7,166 nt of DNA from the NCBI GenBank assembly GCA_900557175.1, contig USSL01000085.1, positions 1 through 7,166 on the forward strand, written 5' to 3'. The stretch comes from an uncultured Eubacteriales bacterium. Its GTDB lineage: Bacteria; Bacillota; Clostridia; Lachnospirales; Lachnospiraceae. Shown here one piece after another: positions 1-7,133 of this stretch. Both the position numbers and the translations under genes were made by a program. The first letter of the stretch is position 1, and the number at the start of each line of letters is the position of its first letter. The notes under the pieces were generated by a model. It was not told the DNA's origin. It was given only the letters and a program-made list of their open reading frames with translations, and ran no database searches.

Positions 1-1
1 T

Positions 2-1300
2 GTTATTGTGATGATGCTCAGAATCAACGTTGGTATGACAGTCATTGCACTTTTGATCATTCCGCTGTCAATTTTAATCACAAAGTTTTTTGTCAAACGT
101 TCACAAAAGCTTTTTGAACAACAGCAGCAGACATTAGGTGAATTAAACGGTACAATCACCGAAATATACGGCGGCTTTAATGAGATTCTGCTTTATAATA
201 AGCAGGCAGACGCTATTAAAAAATTCAACAAAGTCAACGGACGGATGTGTGATGCTTCATTTAAAGCACAGTTCATGTCATCGATGATTTCACCATTTGT
301 CTCTCTTGTGACTTATTTACTTATTGGCATTATTGCGGTGATTGGCTGTATCTTTGTCATCAGCGGTACAATTACCGTCGGTGATTTGCAGGCTTTTATC
401 CGGTACATATGGCAGATTAATGATCCGCTTTCTCAGATTTCCCAGCTTTCAGCACAGGTACAATCTGCCTTTGCCGCAATGCGGCGTATTTTTACACTGC
501 TTAACGAAACCGAGGAAACACACGAAAGCCGTGTCAGCATAGACAAATCACATATCCGCGGCGATGTCACTTTTGAGCATGTAAAATTCGGTTATGAAGA
601 CGATAAAACGCTGATGAATGACGTCAGCTTCACAGCTAAATCAGGGCAGATGGTTGCGCTTGTAGGTCCTACGGGCGCAGGTAAAACAACATTAATGAAT
701 CTTTTGCTCCGTTTTTATGATGTTGATGGCGGTTCAATTAAAATTGACGGCATTGATATCCGGGATATGGACAGAGAAGATCTTCGTTCCCTGTTTTCCC
801 TTGTACTTCAGGATACATGGCTGTTTTCCGGAAGTATTTATGACAATATACGCTATGGCCGCCTGGGTGCAAGAAAAGACGAAGTTGTCGATGCAGCCAA
901 AATGGCCAATGTCCATCATTTTATACAGACATTAAGCCACGGCTATGATTCTATCATTAATGAGGAAGCCAACAATATTTCTCAGGGAGAAAAGCAGCTC
1001 TTAACAATCGCGAGAGCCATTTTAAAGGATCCTCATATTCTTGTGCTCGACGAGGCAACATCCTCTGTCGATACACGTCTTGAACGTATGCTTCAGGACG
1101 CCATGCAAAAAGTGATGGCAGGAAGAACTTCCTTTGTCATCGCCCACAGACTTTCGACGATCAGAAATGCCGATCTTATTCTTGTAATCGAAGACGGCGA
1201 TATTGTCGAACAGGGAACCCATGAAACACTCCTTGCAAAGAAGGGTGTTTACGAAAAACTTTACAATTCCCAGTTTGCCGAAAAGCAGCTGGCTGAATAA
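2..1300 (+). CDS. ABC exporter half-transporter (permease-ATPase fusion), 5'-truncated by the window edge
   Basis: This is the C-terminal part of a type IV ABC exporter: a membrane domain fused to a nucleotide-binding domain, which acts as a dimer in the cytoplasmic membrane. The frame is open through the left edge, so the GTG/ATG codons at 8-16 are not the start. Relatives have about 600 residues, so roughly 170-190 (TM1-3) are missing. Counting from the GTG at 8, hydrophobic segments lie near residues 10-29, 97-119 and 122-143 (TM4-6). The ATPase domain has Walker A GPTGAGKTT (220-228), Q-loop Q268, signature ISQGE (324-328), Walker B ILVLDE with catalytic E349, D-loop around SSVD (352-355) and H-loop H380. 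The signature departs from LSGGQ, as is common in one subunit of heterodimeric MdlB/TM288-like exporters, so a partner gene may lie just upstream, outside the window (inference). No terminator is visible before mgtE, so readthrough is possible. The substrate cannot be told; multidrug or lipid export is a family-level guess. Confidence 0.93.
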   Translation, partial: VIVMMLRINVGMTVIALLIIPLSILITKFFVKRSQKLFEQQQQTLGELNGTITEIYGGFNEILLYNKQADAIKKFNKVNGRMCDASFKAQFMSSMISPFVSLVTYLLIGIIAVIGCIFVISGTITVGDLQAFIRYIWQINDPLSQISQLSAQVQSAFAAMRRIFTLLNETEETHESRVSIDKSHIRGDVTFEHVKFGYEDDKTLMNDVSFTAKSGQMVALVGPTGAGKTTLMNLLLRFYDVDGGSIKIDGIDIRDMDREDLRSLFSLVLQDTWLFSGSIYDNIRYGRLGARKDEVVDAAKMANVHHFIQTLSHGYDSIINEEANNISQGEKQLLTIARAILKDPHILVLDEATSSVDTRLERMLQDAMQKVMAGRTSFVIAHRLSTIRNADLILVIEDGDIVEQGTHETLLAKKGVYEKLYNSQFAEKQLAE

Positions 1301-1368
1301 AAATCCAACAATAAAGGCAGGTGAGTAATGCAATGGACGCGGGTGCCAGTTATCATTCGTATGGAAAC

Positions 1369-1374
1369 TATAAT
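1369..1374 (+). promoter_or_regulatory. Possible -10 box for mgtE
   Basis: A perfect TATAAT lies 25 bases before the mgtE start codon, which would put transcription start near 1381 with a leader of about 20 bases holding just the RBS. No convincing -35 hexamer lies 16-18 bases upstream, so this is a weak call. Transcription could instead read through from the upstream ABC gene, since the 99-bp gap has no terminator hairpin. Confidence 0.35.
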
Positions 1375-1384
1375 AAAATAGAAA

Positions 1385-1391
1385 AAAGGAG
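1385..1391 (+). promoter_or_regulatory. Ribosome binding site of mgtE
   Basis: AAAGGAG lies 8 bases before the ATG at 1400. It fixes the mgtE start and argues against an overlapping reading frame that begins at 1321 and has no such site. Confidence 0.85.
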
Positions 1392-1399
1392 ATTATCCC

Positions 1400-2731
1400 A
1401 TGAACAAAGATATTTTTATGGAGCTCTTACTGGCAAAGGAATTCAAAGCCGTAAGAAGCATTTTGAATGTCATGAATTCGGTAGACATTGCCTTACTCCT
1501 TGCCGAACTGGAAGATAAGGAGCTTGTACAGGCTTTCCGTCTTATCCCGAAAGATAAGGCCGCTGATGTTTTTGCAAACATGAACAATTCCATGCAAAGC
1601 TATCTTGTGGAAATGTTCACAGAAAAAGAACTCAAAGAAATTTTAGACGAATTATTTATTGACGATACTGTTGATTTGCTTGAAGATTTACCGGCAAATC
1701 TTGTCACAAGAATACTTGAGAATGTTGATAAAGACAGACGGGCTTCCATTAATCAGATTTTAAACTATCCTGATGATAGTGCCGGAAGTATCATGACAAC
1801 AGAATATGTGGATTTAAGGAAGTGGATGACTGTTCGTCAGGCACTGGATCATATCAAAGAAACCGGAATCCACAAAGAAACGATTTATACATGTTACGTC
1901 CTTGAACAGCGGCGTCTGATAGGTATTGTCACTGCAAAGGATATGCTTATAGCGGACGATGACGCCAAAATCGGGGATTTGATGGAAACTGAAATTATTT
2001 CTGTAAATACACACACTGATCAGGAGGAAGTTGCAAGGGCATTATCAAAATATGACTTTCTTGCAATACCCGTCCTTGACAGCGGCGATTTAATGGTTGG
2101 TATCGTTACTGTCGATGATGCAATGGACGTTATGGAAGATGAAGCAACGGAAGATATTATCAAAATGGGCGGTGCCAATCCGAGTGAAAAGTCTTACTTT
2201 GAAACCTCTGTTTTTGAACATGCCAAAAACAGAATCGTATGGCTTTTAGTATTAATGCTTTCGGCAACGTTTACAGGTATTATTATTACCCACTATGAGG
2301 ACGCCTTTGCCGTTGTTCCGATGCTCGTATCATTTATACCAATGCTTATGGATACCGGCGGCAATTGCGGTTCCCAAAGCTCGACGCTTATTATCCGCGG
2401 CATTGCACTGGATGAAATCCACTTCAAAGATATTTTTAAAGTCATGTTTAAGGAATTTCGGATATCTATTCTTGTCGGTATTATCCTTGCAGCAGCCAAC
2501 GGACTTCGCATTTTTATTATGTATAAAGACTTAAACCTTGCCATTGTCATCGGTCTTTCACTCATTGTGACGATTATTATTGCCAAACTGATTGGCTGTG
2601 TCCTGCCGCTTTTGGCCAAAAAAATTCATCTTGATCCGGCCATTATGGCAGCGCCGCTCATTACAACGATTGTCGATACATGCTCCATTGTCGTCTACTT
2701 TATGATTGCAACGGCTGTATTTAATCTGTAA
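1400..2731 (+). CDS. mgtE: Magnesium transporter MgtE
   Basis: A complete 443-residue MgtE-family protein; about 450 residues is usual. MgtE is a homodimeric Mg2+-selective channel in the cytoplasmic membrane whose cytosolic domains bind Mg2+ and close the pore when intracellular Mg2+ is high. Visible in order: a helical N domain (about 1-122, with acidic stretches), the junction motif YPDDSAGSIM (123-132), two CBS domains (about 133-190 and 195-250), then a plug-helix region and five membrane segments (about 279-298, 303-333, 354-374, 380-407, 418-441). The family hallmark GGNCGSQ is at 320-326, and the TM5 aspartate that lines the pore in Thermus MgtE corresponds to D426 in TTIVDTCS. All key elements are present and the gene looks functional. 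It follows an ABC exporter gene by 99 bp and is closed by a terminator 117 bp downstream. No full M-box riboswitch fits in the short leader. Confidence 0.97.
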   Translation: MNKDIFMELLLAKEFKAVRSILNVMNSVDIALLLAELEDKELVQAFRLIPKDKAADVFANMNNSMQSYLVEMFTEKELKEILDELFIDDTVDLLEDLPANLVTRILENVDKDRRASINQILNYPDDSAGSIMTTEYVDLRKWMTVRQALDHIKETGIHKETIYTCYVLEQRRLIGIVTAKDMLIADDDAKIGDLMETEIISVNTHTDQEEVARALSKYDFLAIPVLDSGDLMVGIVTVDDAMDVMEDEATEDIIKMGGANPSEKSYFETSVFEHAKNRIVWLLVLMLSATFTGIIITHYEDAFAVVPMLVSFIPMLMDTGGNCGSQSSTLIIRGIALDEIHFKDIFKVMFKEFRISILVGIILAAANGLRIFIMYKDLNLAIVIGLSLIVTIIIAKLIGCVLPLLAKKIHLDPAIMAAPLITTIVDTCSIVVYFMIATAVFNL

Positions 2732-2847
2732 TATCAAGACCTTTGACAATTGACACGATAACAGCCGTTTGTTTGCGGTGCTTATTGCAAGGGTAATCAT
2801 ATCAGACATCCGTCGTATAAAGATGCGCATTTTATGGCGCCAAGCGG

Positions 2848-2881
2848 AAGCTGCAGGATTTTGATTTTCTGCAGCTTTTTT
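2848..2881 (+). terminator. Intrinsic terminator after mgtE (possible attenuator of the ABC-F leader)
   Basis: A perfect 9-bp stem, AAGCTGCAG at 2848-2856 with CTGCAGCTT at 2869-2877, has a 12-base AT-rich loop and runs directly into TTTTTT (2876-2881). It ends mgtE transcription. It also lies 105 bases before the ABC-F start, the arrangement expected of a leader attenuator, but I could not find a convincing antiterminator stem. The rest of the 254-bp gap (2732-2985) holds no recognised gene. Confidence 0.85.
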
Positions 2882-2973
2882 GTGACACAAAAAACTATCG
2901 CACAATCCTATGTCATAAAAATATATTCCGTGTGCAGATACACAGCACGCCGGACAATAAGCACCGCCATATG

Positions 2974-2980
2974 AGAGGTG
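2974..2980 (+). promoter_or_regulatory. Ribosome binding site of the ABC-F gene
   Basis: AGAGGTG lies five bases before the ATG at 2986. It selects that ATG over an in-frame ATG at 2932, whose extra 18 residues have no counterpart in Lsa-type proteins. The initiation signal is intact although the gene body is broken. Confidence 0.7.
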
Positions 2981-2985
2981 ATTTT

Positions 2986-4255
2986 ATGTCTTTAATTCAT
3001 GTACAAAATCTTACATTCGCCTATGAAGGCAGCTATGACAATATTTTTGACAATGTATCCTTTGATTTAGATACAAACTGGAAACTTGGTTTTACAGGGC
3101 GCAACGGCCGTGGAAAAACGACATTTTTAAAACTTTTGACAGGTCAGTACGCTTATGAGGGCATCATTACGGCTTCCGTAAAATTTGATTATTTTCCATT
3201 TGAAGTACCGGCCGTTCGGACTTTTATCCAACGGTGAACAGACAAAGCTTTTGCTGGCAGCACTTTTTATACAGGACGGCCATTTTCTTCTCATTGACGA
3301 GCCGACAAATCATTTGGATATGCACGCCCGGACAGTTGTGAGCAATTATCTTAAAGAAAAGAAGGGATTTATCCTCGTTTCCCATGACAGAAACTTTATG
3401 GACGGCTGTATTGACCATATTTTGTCCATCAACAAAACAAATATAGAAATTCAAAAAGGAAATTTTTCAAGCTGGTATGAAAATAAGCAGCGGCAGGACA
3501 GCTTTGAGCTGTCGGAAAATGCCCGTCTGAAAAAAGAAATCGGACGTCTCTTGGCCTCCGCCGCCACCGCAAGCTGCTGGGCTGATAAAATTGAAGCCAC
3601 AAAAATCGGCCATAAAAAGCAGCTTAAGTTTGAGAAAAACGCTCAGAGCAGAGATTTTGTCGGAGAACAGTCAAGGCGTATGCAAAAACGCCGCAAAAAC
3701 CTTGAAAAGCGTCAGAATCATGCCATTGAGGAAAAGCGAAAGCTTTTGAAAAATATTGAGACAACCGACGCCCTGAAACTGTCACCAGAAAAATATCACG
3801 CTGACAGACTTGTTTTATTTGATAAAGTTAATCTCGGTTTTGGTGAACGCCGTCTTTTAGACAAACTTTCATTTGAAATTTGCACTGGAGACAGAATTGC
3901 CCTGTGCGGCAAAAACGGCTGCGGTAAAACAACGGTTATACGCATGATTTTAAATGCGCTGTCAAATCAGGCAAATGCTCACGATTTTGGGTATGAGGGC
4001 TCTTTTCACGTCGGCAGCGGCTTAAAAGTCTCTTATATATCCCAGCAGACCGACCACCTTTTTGGAACGCTGTCCGGCTACGCCCATGAAAAAGGCATTG
4101 ACGAAAGTCTGTTTAAGACAATTCTCCGCAAAATGGATTTTGAACGCGTCCAATTTGAAAAACGGATTGAAAATGAACGACCGACACTTCTTTTTGTCGA
4201 ACACGACCGGGCATTCACCGAAAAAATGGCGACTAAGACGATAAACTTAGGATAA
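2986..4255 (+). pseudogene. Decayed ABC-F ATPase gene of the Lsa/CplR ribosome-protection type
   Basis: ABC-F proteins are soluble tandem-ATPase factors that bind the ribosomal E site; Lsa/CplR-type members displace lincosamides, pleuromutilins and streptogramin A. The first 74 codons are intact (MSLIHVQNLTFAYEG start, Walker A GRNGRGKT at 38-45). Near 3200-3208 the text jumps from FDYFPFEV to YRPFGLLSNGEQTK in the +1-shifted frame, so some 35-60 residues (NBD1 Q-loop and helical part) are gone; the original frame stops at 3235-3237. The second frame, which has no proper start, keeps signature 1 (SNGEQ), Walker B LLIDEP near 3287-3304, SHD, the charged inter-domain linker, and NBD2 Walker A (GKNGCGKTT). 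Near 4165-4180 it jumps in frame from FEKRIEN to ERPTLLFVEHD, losing about 48 residues that carry the NBD2 signature and WDEPLN Walker B. Relatives have about 490-500 residues; this locus spans about 423 codons. Both losses are too large for base-calling errors, so no functional product is expected. The family comparison is from memory, not alignment. Confidence 0.88.
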
Positions 4256-4261
4256 ATAGTT

Positions 4262-4284
4262 AAAAAAGCCGCAAATCGCTGCGG
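4262..4284 (-). terminator. Hairpin shaped as a minus-strand terminator between the ABC-F remnant and holA
   Basis: On the minus strand, a 5-bp stem (CCGCA/TGCGG, 4284 to 4269, loop of 6) is followed by C and TTTTTT (4267-4262). No minus-strand gene lies to its right within reach, because holA is on the + strand. It may therefore be a bidirectional remnant, or the hairpin may serve the + strand as the end of the ABC-F unit without a U-tract. The stem is short and the call is weak. Confidence 0.3.
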
Positions 4285-4287
4285 ATA

Positions 4288-4316
4288 TTGACAAACCGCA
4301 GGATAGGCGCTAGTAT
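4288..4316 (+). promoter_or_regulatory. Sigma-A-type promoter of holA
   Basis: A perfect -35 TTGACA (4288-4293) is followed after exactly 17 bases by TAGTAT (4311-4316), which matches four of six -10 consensus positions. The transcript would begin near 4323 and give a leader of about 33 bases. The -35 hexamer sits inside an inverted repeat, CTGCGG (4279-4284) and CCGCAG (4296-4301), that could be an operator. Confidence 0.6.
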
Positions 4317-4343
4317 TATTTATCATGCAATCCACGCAAATAC

Positions 4344-4349
4344 AAGGAG
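4344..4349 (+). promoter_or_regulatory. Ribosome binding site of holA
   Basis: AAGGAG ends six bases before the ATG at 4356 and supports that start codon. Confidence 0.85.
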
Positions 4350-4355
4350 ACCTTT

Positions 4356-5330
4356 ATGCAGACTTTAAATGAACATATTAAAAAGCAGCAATTTAAAAAT
4401 ATATATCTTTTATACGGACCGGAGGTTTATTTAAAGAAGCAGTACCGTGATAAGCTTAAGGCTGCCATCATCGGTGATGATACGATGAACTATAATTACT
4501 ATGAGGGCAAGGGACAGGACATTCACGCCATCATCGGCATGGCTGAAACAATGCCGTTTTTTGCCGACAGAAGACTGCTTATTATTGAAAACAGCGGGGT
4601 TTTTGCATCCTCTAATGATGAGCTTGCCGACTATCTTAAAGCTGTTCCCGAAACAACCTATATGATTTTCGTGGAAAGCGACGTCGATAAGCGTAATAAG
4701 GTTTACAAAGCTGTCACTACTGCAGGTTATGCTGCCAATCTTTCAAGTCCCGATGAAAAAACACTGAAGCTGTGGATTGCCGGTATGATAAAAAAAGAGG
4801 GGAAAAATATTACTGAACGGACAGTGATGCGTTTCCTTGAAACTGTCGATAATGATATGGAAAATATTCATCAGGAGATGGAAAAGCTTCTCTGTTACAC
4901 GGCCGAAAAGGACATTGTGACAGAAGAAGATGTGATGGCGGTATGTACGCTCCACACGGAAAATAAAATTTTCGATATGATTAATGCTGTCGCACTGAAA
5001 AATCAGAGAGAAGCACTGCGGCTGTATGATGATTTGCTTCTGCTCAAAGAACAGCCGCTTCGCATTCTCGCCCTGATTAGCCGTCAGTTTAATACGCTGC
5101 TTCAGATTAAAGAGCTCTCTGTTCAGGGTTATACGACTTCAATTATCGCCCAGCGCACAAATATGAAAGAATTTATTATCCGAAAAAATCTCGGAATGAC
5201 ACGGAAGTTTTCGATAGAGGAGCTAAAAGACGCGCTTGAAGACTGTGTCCGAAGTGAAGAAGAAGTCAAAACCGGCCGTATGAATGACCGCATCGCCGTA
5301 GAAATGCTGATTATTAAATACAGTATGTAA
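4356..5330 (+). CDS. holA: DNA polymerase III subunit delta
   Basis: A complete 324-residue delta subunit of the clamp loader. Within the complex (delta, delta', tau/gamma), delta opens the beta sliding clamp ring so that it can be loaded on primed DNA at the replication fork. The sequence begins with the typical NIYLLYGPEVYLKKQYRDKL element (15-34), the AAA+-like domain I without a working Walker A. It continues through the MPFFADRRLLIIEN stretch (66-79), characteristic of the beta-binding region, a domain II lid with KLWIAGMIKKEGKNIT (138-152), and the C-terminal helical collar domain (about 205-324) with QPLRILALISRQFNTLLQIKEL (233-254). The length is close to the usual 320-345 residues and no key segment is missing. 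A promoter just upstream and a strong terminator just downstream suggest a single-gene unit. In many Firmicutes holA sits beside comEC and rpsT; neither is next to it here. Confidence 0.95.
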   Translation: MQTLNEHIKKQQFKNIYLLYGPEVYLKKQYRDKLKAAIIGDDTMNYNYYEGKGQDIHAIIGMAETMPFFADRRLLIIENSGVFASSNDELADYLKAVPETTYMIFVESDVDKRNKVYKAVTTAGYAANLSSPDEKTLKLWIAGMIKKEGKNITERTVMRFLETVDNDMENIHQEMEKLLCYTAEKDIVTEEDVMAVCTLHTENKIFDMINAVALKNQREALRLYDDLLLLKEQPLRILALISRQFNTLLQIKELSVQGYTTSIIAQRTNMKEFIIRKNLGMTRKFSIEELKDALEDCVRSEEEVKTGRMNDRIAVEMLIIKYSM

Positions 5331-5335
5331 AAATT

Positions 5336-5377
5336 CGTCAGGCTGTGATAAAAATCACAGCCTGACGTTATTTTTAT
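5336..5377 (+). terminator. Strong terminator of holA, likely bidirectional with the convergent ABC gene
   Basis: A perfect 14-bp stem (left arm 5336-5349, right arm 5354-5367) closes on an AAAA loop and is followed by TTATTTTTAT on the + strand. Read on the minus strand, the same stem is followed by AATTTTTA (5335-5328). It lies between two convergent genes, 5 bases after the holA stop and 24 bases past the stop of the minus-strand ABC gene, and probably serves both. Confidence 0.93.
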
Positions 5378-5391
5378 GTTCTGTTCAATTT

Positions 5392-7122
5392 TTATTTAAA
5401 CTGCATTTCGTAGTAGTGCGCGTAAATACCATTCTTTTCAATCAATTCTTCGTGGGTTCCCCGCTCGGCAATTTTTGTATCCGAAACGACAAGAATTTCA
5501 TCCGCATTGCGGATCGTTGAAAGTCTGTGGGCAATCGTAATTGTTGTCCTGTCTTTTGACAGCTTTTCAAGACTCTTTTGAATCCAGCGTTCACTTTCAT
5601 TATCCAAAGCACTTGTGGCTTCATCGAGAATGAGCAGCGGCGGATTTTTCAAAAATACGCGGGCAATGGAAATTCTCTGTTTTTGTCCGCCGGAAAGTCT
5701 TGTGCCGCGCTCCCCGACAAAAGTATCATAGCCGTCCGGCAGCTCACTTATAAATTCATGGATATTTGCCTTTTTGGCCGCCTCGATAATTTCTTCCATC
5801 GATGCACCCGGTTTTCCGTAGGCAATGTTTTCTTTGACTGTACCGCAGAACAGATACACATCCTGCTGGACAATGCCAATCTGATTTCTAAGACTTTCCA
5901 GTGTCAGCTTACTGATATCTTTACCATCAATGGTAATGCGGCCGCCCGTCACATCATAAAATCTCGGCAGGAGAGAGCAGATCGTTGTCTTTCCGCCGCC
6001 TGACGGCCCGACAAGGGCAATGGAACGTCCTGCCGGAATGTCAAAGCTGATGTCTGAAAGCACCGGCGTATCATCATCGGAATAGTGAAAAGATACATGA
6101 TCATATGATACATGGCCTTTGACATTTTCAAGCGGCACGGCATCCGGCGCATTTTCAATTTCCGGTTCTGTCTCCATGACTGCGGCAAAACGTTTAAAAC
6201 CAGAAAGACCTTTCTGCATCATTTCTGTTAACTCGACTAAAATCTGAATCGGGCTCATAAAAATACCGATGTAAAGGGCATACATGGCAAGGTCAGAGAC
6301 AGCCATCTGGTCTTTTGCAATAAGATAACCGCCAAATACAAGCGTGACAAGATACATCATTCCCTGAAAAAATAAATTCCAGCTCATAAAGCTTCCCATA
6401 CACTTATAATTATCATTCTTGGACATCAAAAATGCATGGTTGCTTTTTCTGAATTTTTTCTGCTCAATCTTTTCATTTGCAAAGGACTGAACGACCCGGA
6501 TACCTGCAAGTGTATCCTGAAGGCTTGCGTTGACGTCACCGATTTTTTTGCGGTTTTCCATAAATGTCATCTGAATCTGCTTATTCTGCCGCACTGAAAA
6601 AATGATCATAAAGAGAACGAGCACCGTCATCGGCATGGCAAGACGCCAGTTAATTAAAAATAAGAAAATAAACGAACCGATAATCTTTATAAGCGATATA
6701 AACAGATTTTCCGGCCCGTGATGGGCAAACTCAGAAATGTCAAACAAATCCGAAACAAGCTTACTCATCATCTGTCCTGAATTATTATGATCATAATAGG
6801 AAAATGAAAGCTTTTCATAATGATCAAAAAGCTGCTGGCGCATATCGCTTTCCATCCGCGCGCCCATCATATGTCCCTGGTAGGACACATAGTATCTGCA
6901 CAAACTCTGAATGACATACATGATAAATAAACCGACGCCTATCGGAAGCAGCGCCTTTAAAATAAGACTGTGCTCACCGGCAAACAATGTGTTTGTCAAT
7001 GTCCGCAAAATCTGCGGATAAGCAAGGTCAATAAGACTTATAATTGTCGCACAAAATAAGTCAAGAAAAAATACAGTCTTATACGGACTGTAGTATTTAA
7101 TAAATTTTTTTAATACGTCCAC
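5392..7122 (-). CDS. ABC exporter half-transporter (fused permease and ATPase)
   Basis: A type IV ABC exporter, 576 residues from the GTG at 7122, close to the family's usual 570-620. It should dimerise in the cytoplasmic membrane and export a substrate using ATP. Numbering from that GTG: six membrane segments lie near 16-37, 56-78, 140-158, 159-178, 250-270 and 276-298. The ATPase domain has Walker A GPSGGGKTT (372-380), Q-loop Q420, a canonical LSGGQ signature (476-480), Walker B LLILDE with catalytic E501, D-loop SALD (504-507) and H-loop H532. All motifs are intact, so a homodimer with two working ATP sites is possible, though a partner may lie beyond the right edge. The GTG start is preferred because a GGGAGG site sits five bases upstream and LKKFIKYYSPYK is a typical N-terminus. 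An in-frame ATG at 7158 would add 12 residues and translate through that site. The substrate is unknown; multidrug or lipid export is only a family-level guess. It ends facing holA across a shared terminator. Confidence 0.95.
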   Translation of the reverse strand: MDVLKKFIKYYSPYKTVFFLDLFCATIISLIDLAYPQILRTLTNTLFAGEHSLILKALLPIGVGLFIMYVIQSLCRYYVSYQGHMMGARMESDMRQQLFDHYEKLSFSYYDHNNSGQMMSKLVSDLFDISEFAHHGPENLFISLIKIIGSFIFLFLINWRLAMPMTVLVLFMIIFSVRQNKQIQMTFMENRKKIGDVNASLQDTLAGIRVVQSFANEKIEQKKFRKSNHAFLMSKNDNYKCMGSFMSWNLFFQGMMYLVTLVFGGYLIAKDQMAVSDLAMYALYIGIFMSPIQILVELTEMMQKGLSGFKRFAAVMETEPEIENAPDAVPLENVKGHVSYDHVSFHYSDDDTPVLSDISFDIPAGRSIALVGPSGGGKTTICSLLPRFYDVTGGRITIDGKDISKLTLESLRNQIGIVQQDVYLFCGTVKENIAYGKPGASMEEIIEAAKKANIHEFISELPDGYDTFVGERGTRLSGGQKQRISIARVFLKNPPLLILDEATSALDNESERWIQKSLEKLSKDRTTITIAHRLSTIRNADEILVVSDTKIAERGTHEELIEKNGIYAHYYEMQFK

Positions 7123-7127
7123 AATTT

Positions 7128-7133
7128 CCTCCC
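7128..7133 (-). promoter_or_regulatory. Ribosome binding site of the minus-strand ABC exporter
   Basis: Reading on the minus strand, GGGAGG is followed by AAATT and the GTG at 7122-7120. This strong site decides the start in favour of GTG over the ATG at 7158. The promoter must lie beyond the right edge or in the last few bases and cannot be seen. Confidence 0.75.

Noticed and set aside
1022..1333. 103-codon minus-strand frame over the end of the left ABC exporter
   Set aside because: It is a shadow of the ATPase coding sequence with a cysteine- and histidine-rich, non-protein-like composition.
1321..1518. Open frame overlapping the start of mgtE
   Set aside because: It has no plausible ribosome binding site, its protein resembles nothing I know, and it is out of frame with the clear mgtE coding region that covers most of it.
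2743..2755. Tandem TTGACA copies (2743-2748 and 2750-2755) just after mgtE as a promoter for the ABC-F leader
   Set aside because: No -10-like hexamer lies 16-18 bases downstream of either copy; the expected positions read CGTTTG and TTGCGG.
2922..2927. TATATT as a -10 box for the ABC-F gene
   Set aside because: The region is AT-rich, and the hexamer 17 bases upstream (CGCACA) is a poor -35, so it is not distinguishable from chance.
3200..3240. Programmed ribosomal frameshift joining the two ABC-F frames
   Set aside because: There is no slippery heptamer or stimulatory structure evident, and a frameshift would not restore the missing 35-60 residues.
3185..4255. Second part of the ABC-F gene as an independent functional protein
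   Set aside because: It would have to start at a TTG without a ribosome binding site, and it lacks NBD1 Walker A and the NBD2 signature and Walker B, so it is better read as part of one broken gene.
5578..6003. 141-codon open frame antisense to the right-hand ABC exporter
   Set aside because: It lies wholly opposite the conserved ATPase domain, and its protein looks like a reverse reading of that domain with no domain features of its own.
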